NCBI GenBank assembly: GCA_037893245.1
Contig: JBAIAA010000074.1
Location: forward strand, 3,932,054-3,996,053
Origin: Crossaster papposus
Taxonomy: Eukaryota; Echinodermata; Asteroidea; Velatida; Solasteridae
Direction of reading: 5' to 3'
Length of the DNA: 64,000 nucleotides
Shown piece by piece: positions 12,201 through 27,200 of the stretch. The notes beneath the pieces were generated by a model. It was not told where the DNA came from. It worked only from the letters and a program-made list of their open reading frames with translations, and searched no databases. Position numbers and translations under genes: made by a program. Every line of letters begins with the position of its first letter. Within the stretch, counting starts at the first letter, position 1.

Positions 12201-15200
12201 CCCTCTCCCATTCATGAGAAAGCTGGCAATCAATCAATACAACAAATATATTAAACAAAATTCGGAGACCAGATCTTGAAACCGATTCTGAATTTACTTT
12301 TTTAGTGCAGTTAACTTTGAGAAATAGCAGACTGGCTAAATCGATCTTATTACTAGGTACAAAATCTACATGTAATTGTGACCCACTTAACAAAAAGGGG
12401 TATTAAAGGGATCGTATACGTTTGGTAATTACTCCAAAAATTAATGGCAATAAAAACTTACTTGATAAGAAGTACAGCAGCTTTGGATAGTATAAGGCAT
12501 TTTTAGAAACTTTTCACTTCGAAGTACTGCGGTTATGAAAAAAGATATCACTTTTTATCCCAAAAAATTTGAATCAGAGAAGCGTTACTGCAGTGATGTT
12601 TCTCAGACTGTGTATTCCAATGCAGATTATTCTTCCTGCGTGGAAATAACCGCACCCGATTTTTGGCAATATCTCAAAATCGCTACCACCTTTTAAAATG
12701 AAATGTTTACAGGTTAGTTTTAGGGTATATATAACTACATAGGATTGAAACAAACAATGGGTTCCAATTACCAAACGTATACGATCCCTTCAAGTCGCGC
12801 TGTTCATTGTCATGTAAGAGCCCAATCAACATTGACAGAGTGAACATTTCATCAAAAAGTGATTTTCATTTTTTGTCATGAATGACATCTTTAATACCTA
12901 CAGTTTCAGGTTTTATTGAAAGAAATGTTGATTTTGATGAATAAAGTGGAAAAAAAAACGACCATTATGTGTGCATTGTTCTGTTGTACTACAACAGAGC
13001 CAACTATTTCAAAGCCTGTTTTCTCAATTGTGTAATTTGAACTCCAAGGAAGTTATCAATATGTAAATACGTCATATCTCAAATATGGGAGAGGCTATGG
13101 AGCTCTATTATAAACCAAATGAAAGGTTACGTTGTGGGCTTTCCAACTTTGTATACAACTCAATTTCACATGACATAATACCCCTTTTCCTATAGCGAGT
13201 CACAATTGTGAAATATTTTTGGGTGGAAACATTTAATTATTACTGTTGATTTTCAATATACAAGTTTTGGTTTGGAACCTGCAGAAAATATTGCGACTTG
13301 TAACTCGATGTGTTGGGTAACATTTAACATTTAGATGTTTCATTTATCTCACAAAGTAACAAAATCTACAAACTCAACTGCTTTAACATTTCATGGTTTT
13401 TTTTACACTAAGCACAAGAGACATATTACTCAGCAAACACAGGGTACCAGCCAAACTGTAGCATGGTCCATTATTCATCACTGGTACTCGGTGATATTTT
13501 TGAAAGCACAACAATTTGGTGTGCAATTAATATTGTCCACTTTGAAGTTTGTTCTGAAATCAATTCAAACAGATTTCCCTAATATAAGAAATAAATCAGA
13601 AATATTCATACATGTACATGCTGCAAATAAATACTACGGTACTTACATCTTTGAACATGTTTAGTTCCTCCAGTTTGCGCTTTTCTTCTTGCAAGTAAAT
13701 TTTTCTGTAAGAAAACATTGATATTTGTTTCGGTAAAAAAAAGCATTCGGCAGTCAACATAATATGTGACCTGTCACCACAAAATGAGAGTAAAGTCGGA
13801 AAAATGAAAAATTGAGATATTGGTATTTTCAAATTCTTAAGAAAGAGAGCTTTCCAATGGTACATAACACTTGGGGGTTTTGCGATAAATATTTTTTACA
13901 GCGCTCTAGAAAGTTATGGGTTTCACAAAACGTGTTTGTGAGTAAAGTTACTTTAAACATCTTAAACAAAACACCAAAAATATTACGAAACAGGACAAGT
14001 AAGGTTCGGTTGAGGATAGCAGCGACTATGTTCTAATCATTATTTCTTTTTGAAATCACCTCAAAAATGACCACCCCTTCATATTTTGACTTTAGATGGC
14101 CATATCTCCGAATCACATAGTGCGACTTTACTCTCATTTTGTGGTGACAGGTCACATATACCTGTACCTAATGTGAAAACCGGCTTGTTGACAAACAAGT
14201 GATCCATCGCCTTTTACCCAAAGTCGATCCCTAAATGTTGTGTTTTATTAATGACTTCAAATGACTTTTAAAGGTAGGATACATCATTGGTAATTGCTTG
14301 AATTATCATGAATGGGTGGATTTTGGTGGTTGCATTTTATAGTAAATATTGTTTAACTGACCTCTCCAAAGTTGTACAATCATAGATGCTGAGAAAAGCA
14401 AGAACAAAACGGCATTCGTTTTCAACCGGCGGCAGGCAGTGGTTCTTACATGTACGTTGTTTTTGTTTTTTTTCGTTTTCTAGATCCGATGAATTGTTTC
14501 TTCCCACCCAAGGGTCACTGCATCTTTTGTCTAGAAGTGATCACCCACTGCCGTTAGTGCAGGCATATTCAGTTACATGGTCCTCACCCAAACTTGCTCC
14601 TTGCTCAATATTCCTGACGCCAATTTCATAAAATGTGTAAGCACAAAGATTTGCTTAGCACAAAAATTTGCTTAGCACAAAAATTTGCTTAGCACAAAAA
14701 AGTCTTGCTTAGTAAAAACAGGTTACCAAAACTCCATGTGGTTTCATGCTAAGCAAAAACCAGCTGAATAACAGTCGCAAACAATAAACACCACTTGGAA
14801 ATTTGGTTTGTAACCCAGCTTTTGCCAAGAAAGAATGTTCATGCTAAGAAATTTTGCTTACACGTTCTATACAATTGGCCCCTGGTCTACAAATTAACCC
14901 TACGGCCAGGGTTGTAGCTACGCTGGCCGGCGCCCGGCCGGTGCTAGCCGGCATTCAACATCACCGGCCGGCACTCGGGGTAAAAATGAAGCTTGCCGGC
15001 CGGCACAAATTTTGCTAAATTATACGCGATTTTGTACTTTTTGCTGCATCGCATCGCATCGCAATTTTGTACGTGTCCATCTGTATGCTGCATACCGCAA
15101 TCGCTGATGCACTGGCCGCATTATATGCATGCACCACCACCGTGTAAGACATGTAAAAGTGCTCGCAGGTTTTACGGTTCTCAGACAAAAATATTCTGAC

Positions 15201-18200
15201 TAATATTTCTGGTTCATTAGGTCAGGGAATCAAACTATCCGATGTTGCGACGTTATGTCGTTTTGTTTTATTCAACCATAGAGGGCGTGCTATCATCCAA
15301 CTGGGCAGCTTGCCGTGGCTAGGCTATGTACGTACATAGATGCATTGATGCACGTATGTACACATTACTCAGTTGGCCCGCGAGTGCGCGCGCTCCTTGT
15401 TCTTGCAGCAGAATGAGCTCATACTACCGGCTCTCAGCCTGAAAACAGCCGGCACTAAAATAATTCTAGCTACAACCCTGCCTACGGCACACCTTACGTA
15501 AAACTCACAGGATCTGCTGAGGAATGTTGAAGTTAAGCCTGGTCTCCAGCATGGTCTCCTGCACCTGTACCATGGCGGTGCTGTCGCTGTTAGGAAAGCG
15601 GTACGTCTTACTGCAAGGGTTACACAGCAGGCTCTTAATGTAGGTGTTACGGACTAGCGAGGGGGTACGTCGAAGCTTCTCGGGGTGCGGCGAGTAAACC
15701 TGAAAGACAATTTTCTCGTTGAAATAAGGACGGCATAGTGTTGTCTGTCAGTGGTTAGATTATTCTGCATGGATCTACCTTGTGCAGTAGTACCTCCTTA
15801 CTGGTTGAAGAAAGAGAGGCAGTCAAAGAGAGATCGGCGGGTGAAGAGCCAATACATTGTTTTCAATTGGTCACCATCTTGCTTTGCGACAGTACCGGTA
15901 CCCTGATCCACACTGTGCACATACAATATATGCGTGTACAAACCTCGCTATCCTTGTGTGGACTTGCTAACAAAAGATGTCCACACTTTACACAAACCTG
16001 AAACCTTCTGTGGACTTGGCCAAGTCCACACAAGGTTTCCCTTCTTGGATAAAGAACGCTATAGGTGAAACCGGATAGGGTTACATATAGAAAAATTGAA
16101 GAGGATTATCCTACGGTAGGGTATAACAGTCACAAATTTGGATTGAAAAAACTTCATGGTTTGAGAAATATTAGTATTTGGTGAATTTTGATTGGTGTCC
16201 ACACAGAGATGGTAAGGTTCGCATAATTGAACTAGTGGGGTGCATGCCCCACCAACGAAGGCACTGTTGCTAGGCAAATGGCGCCCTCTTGGTCACGCAC
16301 AGAGCTAACAACCCTAGTCACCACAGTGACCTAGTTTGACAGCACTGTCGGGGTCGCCTGATTAACAGTCAAGATGTAATTGGTCAATGTGCAGTGTCAG
16401 AGTGGCCAATAGGAGTCCACTACTAGGACATAAAAGTCAATGTTCAGGTTTTGTTCATAAATGTTAAGGGAAACTTTAAAAGGGCACCAAGCCTTTTGAA
16501 AAGAGGCTGACTCTACTACGGTATAATCAATTCCACACAATTATATTCAATTCCTTTTTTTGATATATCCCCTAATAACAATTAAAGGCCAAGTTAAATC
16601 CCCAAAACCTCCGGTGACGATACAAAAAGGACTGAATTTGGATTTTATTTAAGATAGATAATTTGGAAAGCAGACTCCGTCTGATACTCGGGATGGTCTT
16701 AAAACTGATCATCGAACGAGGGTGGGGTTCAATTGCAAGTGACAGCCTGGTGACTCCCTACAGGAAATGGCTGTGCTAATTGAAGCCTTTGTCACGACAA
16801 ACCAAAGGCCGTCGATATAGAGCGGCAGGTTGATGAGGGACTTACGTGGTTGGTGGTGGGCTTGTCTCTCTTGTTGACAGCTTGGGGTTTAGCTTCTGCA
16901 TTGTCAAGCTGAAATGAGCAGCAAAGGACTGAATTTGAAAACGGTACAATGTTGTAGAAAAAAGGTTAGATTTGTAGGGGAATAAAAAAAATCAACAATT
17001 TATTATGCAGGTTTTCTTAAGAACTTTCAACTATGGTAAATCCAAAATATATTTTGATAGACTATCAGATTTGAAACAGCCAGCTGACCCCGGCTAGCTC
17101 ATTAGTCGAGAGTTTAAGGCCGTGTCCGAAATGCCGTCTAGAGCTACAGCTAAGGCTACAACGTCACAACAATCTAGCCGTAAAAGAAGTTGTCTAGCTC
17201 AGGCAAAACAAAATGGCGGCAGCACTAACGTTAATTTTGGAGCAAATTTTTGTTTATTTTTCAATGATAGTGCATTGAACAGATCAACATATACGTCAAT
17301 ATCATCAGGTATTTTGACTGGCTGTAATAAAACATTGCGTAACATCTAGCAGACGATAATTGTTGTAAATTCTTACATCGTAATTTTGCAAATATTTTTT
17401 CAAGCATCGCTTGGGGGTGCAATAACTAGCCGTAGGCTCTGCCGTAGCCACGTGCAAATTCCATTTGCCTTAGCGCCTACGTAGACAGCTGTAGCTGTAG
17501 ACGTAGACCGTAGCTCTAGACACCCAGTTCGGACACGGCCTTAGACTCTGCACAAGAAAGCAGAAGGTCGTGGGTTCAAGTCCCACCTGAGTGATTTTTT
17601 TCTCTCAATATCTATTACCGGTAGGACAACGCTGATTATACAGTTTATAAAAAAAAATCTGTAAAGGGCAAAATTCAACTTTGAATTTCCATCACCCCCA
17701 ACACAATGTCCATCTTATAAACACAAATATTTGTTCTTGTGTGCTGAGGCTGAAATCCTTAAAGTTGTCTACACAAAATGTTAGAGCCATTTGTGAGCCA
17801 TCTTGAAGCTACATGTACGTGCATCTTGGCTACCATCTTGGGTTCCTCCAAAGCGATATGCAGTATAGTGCAGTGTTTTTACTGGGATAACATGCAGTAA
17901 GTATTTATTAAGGTTAAATTTGCCCTCACGGTTTTGCTCCTATTTTTGGACGGATTTAGCAATAAACAATAATTAGTATACTATTTAAAGGAAGTCATCA
18001 TAAACTGGGTTTAAAAAAAACCACCAAGTTATACCACAGCCGCCCACGTATGGATCAGAATAGATGACTTCGCCCAGTGTGATTTTGTAACAGCCCAAAC
18101 CCAAAATAAACCGCACGTGACGCACGCATCATTTTTAAATAAATCTAAAATCCCTAGGCTCAACCTGCAATTTATGAATTTCTCAAGGGCACAATGAGTA

Positions 18201-21200
18201 AGTCTGCCCTATAAAATCTGCATGATTTAGGCTTTTTAATAAATTCCTTGTTATACTCTCTTCAGGCAAGTTGCAATAAACAATCCCTGAACCAGTTCAA
18301 CAATGCTTTCCTGTATATTTTGGCAATAGGCCAGTTGCAGAGCTCACGTCAGTCTTAAGCATCTTGGCAGATGCCATACTGCCTAAGCCTGACCAGCCAC
18401 GATGAAATGAAAAGTATCCGCTTGCGCATTGTGCGTACTTTGACTAACACGGATTTCCTGCCAAATAATGTAAACACCTCAAACAAAATAGCCTCAATTT
18501 ACTTGATCCACTATGAACAGCCAACCAAATTTTCCTAGATTTTGTCTAAATTACAAAGTAAGATCAACTTTTAGAGTATTTATACATTTTCTTAACAAGT
18601 AACAGGAATTTCCTACTAAATATATCAATTTGTGATCAGAATAGTGCACTGTTGTGCTGTGATAATATAAAAAATGACGATATAAATTTAAATATGAATA
18701 ATAATTTAAACATAAAAAATAAAAAAAAATAAAAAAAAATATATAAAAAAATAAAAATAAATAAATAAATAATAAAAAATAAAAAAATTAATAAAAAAAC
18801 CCAAACCCCCCCCCAAAAAAAACCCAGGAAAATTAAATGGACAGACACAGAACATCAACCACAGCATGACAACCAGGACAAAGAGACTTAACGACCACGA
18901 CAACGAGACAAGGAGACTTAGCAGACAGAGCTGGTCAACTAGTTCGCGCCGAAGGACGTATATACTCGCAAAGTTTTCCCAAGACTCAAAATGGATGACG
19001 CATAAACACGTCACGAGCAAGGCTGGAAATTCGTGGGTGTGCTTTCCGTTCAAAAAAATCCCGCGCTTCGGCTTGGTGATTAGATGTTAAAATAATCCAG
19101 GCGCAAAAAATAATATGGACACATAAACAGACTAACAGTAAATAGACAAGACACACAATCTGGTTGATCAAAACAGGAAAACATCAAACAAACAAAGTGG
19201 AAGGGAGGGTTTCAGGCCAGTAAAATTTACACTAAAGGCGCTTTACAGAAATACAATAAAAAAAACCAACTAAAATATAAAACAGGCAGATTATGAGAAT
19301 TTGAGTTATGAGATTTTAAAAGATTTTTCATGAATAAAAAAGTAAAAGAAAATTAATTAAATTAGTTCATATTAGCTGTGTGATGCAAAAATGGGATGAC
19401 GTTAAAAGAATGGAAAGTTCAATACTGTGTAAGTATCGTGGTTAGTATGTTATTAGTTAGGCTTTACGGAAAGAATGTAGTATCCTGACGCCACTAGCGG
19501 TTGTGTACAAAATCTATAAGGAGAGTCAAGAAAGTATTTCCTAACAAAATGGGAAATGTTTCTCAGTCCCAGATTCAACACCTTTGCAATGATTGACCTT
19601 CATTGAGATGATATGAAGAAAAAAGTGGTATCAGGTTGCCTCATTCTGTAAGCATATCATGCAACAGGAAAAAGACCATATTCGTGACCGTCCACGACGA
19701 AAGGGCTGTAAAGTAGGCATCTTAACGTTTTTTAGAGAAATTAAATCTACAAGAAAGAAGCTTTAAAATGATGTATTATGTACAAGACATAGTTGGTATT
19801 TATGGTTAGCTACAACAAGTAACACTGAATACAATTTTTTTAATTGTTTTTAACAATTTTTAAAGGTCCTTTTTTCAAAATAAACCCTGGCGACTTTACA
19901 GCCCTTCTGTCGTGGATGGTCACATTTATTGAATCCACAAGTTTCTCCCCAGAGATCCAATTAATGTTGGCCAATTACAATGCCCTGCCAAATCATGCAT
20001 ATCTTTAGCTAATTCAGGACTTACTTCCCACAGCAGAATGGTAATCTTGCCTCCGACCTGCTTGCCATCAGCACCGTTAATGTCGCGGACCAGCTTGTTA
20101 TCAGGAGACGTCAAAATGTCACGAAATGAACAGATGACTTGGCCAATGGCTGACACCTGATAGACACGTGGTGGACGATGGCGTATGATAGACGATGAAC
20201 ACACAAAGAAAGTGTTGACAAATAAACACATTTTAACTCCAAGTACAGGTACCTGCCAGACACAGCGCAGTGCATCAGGTAAAAAAGTCTGGTGCACTTT
20301 GATGGATTTATGTACATGTGTAGCTGTCAACACTAGTGCATCATTAAATACCACAGTCTTAAGCCACGTTCGCATTGGACTTTTTTGGGTAAAACCTACG
20401 TAGACTGTTGTCAATTTTAACCAAATTAAATCCAATGCGGACAGGCGGTAACATTGACAAATTGTCCATTTTACCCTCCGCAACAGTAAGATCTAGAGGC
20501 CCAAGCTTCTAGCAGGGGATTTAACACCGTGAACTTTGACAATCACGTACAGGTGGGTAACATTGACAAATTGTCCATTTTACCCTCCGCAACAGTAAGA
20601 TCTAGAGGCCCAAGCTTCTAGCAGGGGATTTAACACCGTGAACTTTGACAATCACGTACGGTAACTTTTGACAATATAAAGTCCAATGCGAACGCGGCTC
20701 AAAACTGAGAGTTAATCCCCAATGTGGCGCTTTCTTATCCCGCCAACTGCAACTGGATAGATGCTGCATTATAATTTGTGAATTTAAGGCTAATAATATG
20801 ATCATGTTTCTACAAAATAAATATTGATTTAACAAGTATGAAACTTTGATTTAATGGTGTATGGAAGCAGCAATCAACAAAGGTACAATTTGTTTATGCC
20901 TGATACTTAAGCGGTGGTCAAATCTTACGGTCACGAACGTAGTTAAACGTAGTTTATTTGAACGTACATGTAGTAGACCGTGGTAGATCGAAGTAGACCG
21001 TGGTAGATCGTAGTTGACCGTAGTAGACCGTAGTGCGACCGTACTGTGATCGTAGTGTCGTGGTTACATGTACTACGGTCAACTATGGTCCACACTGCGG
21101 TCAACTAGGGTCAACTAGGGTCAACTAGGGTCAACTACGTATATACTAGGCTCACAGTACGGTATAGGCATTCAAGGTGAACGTAGAAATATTTTACACA

Positions 21201-24200
21201 TGTTGAAAACGTTTGGGCTAACTACGGCCATATCATGGCTTTCCTCAAGGTCTACAATGTAAGTAAGTTCAGAACTACGGTCCACTACGTTTAACTACGT
21301 TTAACTACATGTACGTTTAACTACGTTTAACTACGACTTCTAGGGTCTACTACGGTCAACTACGGTCACAACATACTACGTTCAACTACGTTCATGACCG
21401 TAAGATGTGACCACCGCTTTAGTGACTTTACTGCACATATAAAATACAACAAAAGGAATAAACAAAACTACTGGTACATAGTTTATATCAATCCAAGTTT
21501 GAACCTAAACAAAGATTCAAAGGTTTAAGATTATCTAGAGGAGAAGCTCAGAAACTTTAGAAAAAGTTTGAAAAGTGAAATGCGTATCTGCGTCCATGTA
21601 GAGAACAACTCTGCAGATGTGATGAGGTGAAAATGGATTTGTATTAATACTTGATGCTATGAATGACATGACTTTATTTGTGAAATGTTTAAACCATAGA
21701 GCTATATTAAATTACTAGAGCGCTAACTCTTCATTCTTACGCGCGGAGATACTTTGTATCCGTTCTGCGCGCAGACATTTTTTAAAATCATGTGCGTGTT
21801 GTAGAACATAATACAAATGGATGGATTTAATTTTGAAAGTGTACCCTAAATGCAACGCGCGTGCAATTAGAACAGACGTAAACAACTTACGCGCATCATG
21901 CCAGTTAAATACAAGTTACGGCAAAATCATCTGCAGCGCGCGGATACGCACGCGCATTTGCGCTGTTTGCGCTCATATGCTAATCATTCGTTTCGGTTTT
22001 GGGTGTATCGGCTTCGATAACGCACTGTATAGAATACAAACGCAGATATGCAAATAGCCGTATAAAAGCCGTACAAAATATTGTGTTTTCCATAGGTTTG
22101 TGCACAAACATGGATGCGCCCAGCAGTGCTCTAGTAATATAATAAGCTCTATGGTTTAAACATAGAAATAAATACCAATAAAGCTAAAACTTTGCGAGTA
22201 GATAGATTACCTTGAATACTATTTCTTCCTGCATTTAAACACAATCACAAACAAATTAAATTCCTTTTGTTATGAACAGATAAAAAGGTGAAAGTTATTT
22301 CCTGTAATAGCTAAACTTGTGTTGGAAAAAACAACACTTTTGTACAATCTAAAATAGCTACATGTATTGCAAATCCTTAAAACCACCAGAATATAAATGA
22401 AAAAAAAGAGGAGAAGTTTGAACTTTTAAATCTGAGCACAATTCCTGCAAACTGTAAGCTTACCGTATGCATGTTCCGGTCCTGGACTTCATAGACATTT
22501 GCCCGTAGTCTTGTGATGACGGAAATATTCCGAGTGGTCTCAAAGGAGACAGTGGTCAGAAAGAACGGGCTGCAATCCCGGCTGATGATCTCCGTCTGAC
22601 CGCTTTTAGACCACCGCGTGTCTGGTGGCGTGACACAGCTGACCGACACAAAGGTGCTTGGGGCCTCGCCAAAGCTGTTCTTAGGCAGGTCCGTGCAGGC
22701 TGAAGGATCAAACAAAAATTTAAATGTGTTGTGGGGAGATTTGTTTGTGAGGCATCCAAAAATTTATATTATATATCTGGATTATGCAGAACAAGAGCTT
22801 TCCAATGGTATACAACACTGTGGGGTACTGAGTTCAGTAATAGAAATATGTGACCCGCTCTGCAAAAATGAAATGTCGGAAAATACATTTGTACGTAAAG
22901 GGCCGTTTATTGTCTCAGAGGTGATTTTTCTTTCAACAAATATAATTTTTGTTTTAATGCATTTTGGTTTCTCCGACACCTATATTTTCAGATCTGATCG
23001 ATTGAAAAGATTGTTTTGATCCCTAAATTAAATTTAATACAGGTTTTGTCATTCTCTTACCATAGCATCTGATGAAGCACTACAATTGTAAATCTCATTT
23101 CTTCTCAAAGACATTTTGAATATAACTGAGAAAAAGCAAATTTCCTAAAATTGTAAAAGACCAATGCATTACACTACAGAGTTCTGCCATATATCAAATG
23201 AAAGCTTATTTCCTCCTTTTTCTGACCAACTGTAAAATTGAAAAAAAACACATTTTTAACACATCAGACTCATTTTTGCAGAGTGGGTCACATATAGACC
23301 AGCAACTTACTTTAATTGTTAAAACTGATTCTTGAGAAAATGGCATTTAAAAAAATCCTACAGTTGTGTTACAATGATAAGATAAAATAGATTTCACAGA
23401 TTTTTACCGAACAACAAAATTTAAGAAAGGTAAAACGGGACTAACAGATTGACCTGAAATCTCTGAAAATGTCATGTTTTGGATTGTTTACCTAAATCCT
23501 ATTTCAAACATCTGGTTAAAAAAAACCCAACCTAATGTCTGACCGTTCCCAAGAAAAGACAACAAAAATACATGTTGTTTATGTTTTTGACGGGACGGAC
23601 ATTTTGGGGTCTCCGTAGACACATTTCCGGCCGTCATGGAATAATCACGGGCTGTATCTTGGTAACAGACTGATGCCGCAAATAGTGCATTGAATTCACA
23701 ACCGATATCACACTGGGAATTAAGGTTCCATGCCACCGTAGCATCCTAACAAAACCTAGACATGACATTCGTCGTTTTCAAAACTATTTGAAATTAAATC
23801 GCGTATAGAATACGGGCAGGTGAAGCACGCACAAGAGGACGCACACTTGCATTATTACGCGTAAAATAGAATTCAAACTGTGTGTTCTGAGAATGTCTGC
23901 GAGGTACAATATAGTAGGCACACACGTTTTCAAAGGACAAAATTTGGTTCTACAAAATAGCGACCTGTTATTTGTCAGGAAATTAAAACCATGCAACTTT
24001 TTGGATTAGTTATATTCGACCTTAAAACAAACTTCCCAGCCATATCCATTTAATTTGTATACATGTACATGAAATGTGCCCCTTTATGGTTCACACGAAA
24101 ACAAAAAATTTGACCATCCCCTTCCAATTTTGGACTGTCCTGTTCTGCAAAATTTTCGACTTTACTATCATTTTATGGTGACAGGTCACATTTGTATTCT

Positions 24201-27200
24201 CTGTAATTTTCTATTTTTTTAGGGGATAGGACGTAACGGACCAATGCATTGGCAAGTAAATAAAAGCCGTGTCTGAATATTTGGCCACGGCTTAAAACTG
24301 CAAGAATCTATAGTAGTGGCTGCAGCCACTACTATAGAACCCTATGGTATTTCAAGCTGCAGCTGCTCCCATAGACTCGTGTGTTATTTCAAGATATAAC
24401 CGAGTAATTCAGACATGGCTTACAATGTACTGCTACCGGTACATGTACAGTACTTACATATTGACATCTCCAATATGGATTCTGACACCGAGTCGCCGGG
24501 GTCAGTCCGACACATGACCCCATGCCTCTCTTCGTCAATCGGGTCCTGTCCCGTCCGGGCCATCAGCCGACTGCGCAGATTCTGGAGCTGACTGCGCAGA
24601 TTCTCGTAACTGGCCGACTGCAAGAGCGCCACCCACTCGTCGCGTAGCTCAGCCGAATGCGCGGCAAAATACTGGTTGTGTTCTTCTCCGATGTACTCTG
24701 CATTTGAGAAAAAAAAAGAGAATGTTCAGTGAAGTTTAGTCATTTTTTTTTTGGTGACATAGAATTTTGTTTTGTGCAAGATGGATCCTGGTAATCATCT
24801 GTGCAAGCAAATGCTGACAAAGTATATGTTAATGTTATGACTTCAGAATCATTGTGGCTCATGGCCCGTGTCTTGTACCTGGGGCCAATTTCATAAAACT
24901 GCTAACCAAACAGAAATGCCAAGCATGAACAATTTTGTTGGTAAAACAAAAGGTGTTACAAACCAAATTTTCAAGGGATTGTTTTTTACTGCTAATCAGC
25001 TGACTTTTCGCTTAACATAAAAAGCACATGTAATGGCTGGTACCGGTAATCTGTATTTATTGAGCAAAACCTATTTGTGCTAAGCAAATCCTTGTGCCTA
25101 GCAGCTTCATGAAATTGGCCCCTGATGAACGAGTCACCCAGAAGGATTTGCAGTTTTGAAATGAAATCAAATTATGACAATGAAATCACAGATGACTTAA
25201 CGATTCTGACAAAAACAGCGGTACACAATATAAATCAATATTTATGCTCAGGTCTTTGGTAAACATTGGCACAAATTTGATTGCATTCACAGACTAGAAT
25301 TTCCTGAGGTCTGTTTCTTCCTTGTACCATAATGTATATTCCTTGGGACTTTAAAAATGTAAAATCATCGAGCATGGCGAGTTTCCTGGTATGAAAAAGG
25401 CAAAAGGTCACAATATACCGTACATACCGGTACATGTTTATTCACATACAGAGCATTAACTAGAGAGAAACTGCTTGTTCTGTTGATATCAAAGAATTCA
25501 AATTTCAGACGTGTACGATCAACAGTCAATACAGACACAACAAAATTCCCTACCTGAACTACATGTACATGTACATACCGGTACATGTGTACAATTAATG
25601 TTGGTTTGTAGTCATGTTTGTACAATCAGGTACATGTACATACATTTAGTTACTTGTACCGGTACATGTATGAAAGCTGTTTAAGTTTAAACTTAGAACC
25701 CACAAAATGCTGGATTGTCCAATTTTGTTTGAAAAGCAGCTTTCAAATTCTGAGTACCATTTTGCTATTGTACATGTATGCATACGTATGTACATGTACA
25801 TGAGAACTTTCTGAAAGGTTCTGTTTATGGTCTTGGAGGATCTAATTACCATAGACACACCAGGTAAAGCAATGGGTGGCCTACATATTGTACCAGTAGT
25901 TTCTGGGTTAAATTTGAAAATAAAATATACTTAAGCGGGATATAACGGCTTTAGGAAATGACAGTTGAAAACAGGTGTTTATTGGTACACAGTAAATTGG
26001 TACACATTTCATGCAGAAAATGTAGCACATGTTTGCGACATGCAAGTTACCCCGCGGAAAACACAGATAACAAAACTAACACACACAGCCTGGAACTGAG
26101 ATAACTCTGAAACGGCTTAAAAGCGCACTGAAGTCAATTGGTTACCAGTTTTAAATGTACTGAATTGGTCAAACGTGGAGGAAAATAAGGTAGAACCAAC
26201 AAACTTACATGAAGAAAACCTCCAATGCTCAGTCAAATTTTAACTAAAGCTGACTGTCAATCCCTAATTAAATCTGGCGTTACAAAGTTCCACGTAGATC
26301 GCCAGGTCCGATGTACAAGGAAAACTACATACTGACTTTAGTGTGAATAATCACACAAACAGCAAATACTTGTACACACAAGTTACGTACATATTGCAAG
26401 CACGTTGTTTCGTTGTTCACAATAGAAAGTGAAATTTGTTGCTTTTTATGGAAATCACAACATAAAAAGCCATGTATATGAGCCATATATGAGCCATATA
26501 ATATAATATAAGAGCAAGAAGTGAGGTTTTCCGACAGTGACATGTAGCCAGAATTTTGTTTATATATATTTATTTTGAAGATACATGTAGAAAACTTCTA
26601 AAACAGGCAGTTGGATTTTTGCATAGTTTAAAAGGTTTAGGATGTACACATAATATATTAAAGATTATAATTAAAAAAAAAATTCTGATGGGGTTTCATA
26701 GAATAAAGCCTCTAAAACATAAAATCCTGACAGTAAATTACACGGTACAGGTTTTTCGAATTAATTTACAAATTTATAAATCTCAGGCATTACATGTATA
26801 CTCAATGTACAACTTGGAGTTATCCCGTTAGCTACTCGATAGCAAGATCTACCGGTACGTACCAGTACAATGGCTTTTGGCCAGCATTATTTACCGGGCA
26901 AAGATTCAAGTTGGCTCAAGTTAGTATAAAGGTCTTGACTGCCAATAACATGAGTACGGAAAAGGGGATTCTTTATGAGATATTAATGAAACTAAAACAA
27001 TGAAGAATACAGGTATACAGTTCTACATTACTGAAAGAATTAAGTTTCATAACGGATGTTGTCGTATTAAGAATTTGTTTAATTGTTTTGTTTTTAGCCG
27101 GAATGGTAATTTCCGGCAAATAAATAAAGAAACAAGAACACCACAAGTATCTGCTTGGTGATTACTACTACCGTACTTAAAACTAAAAGTGATCATCTAC

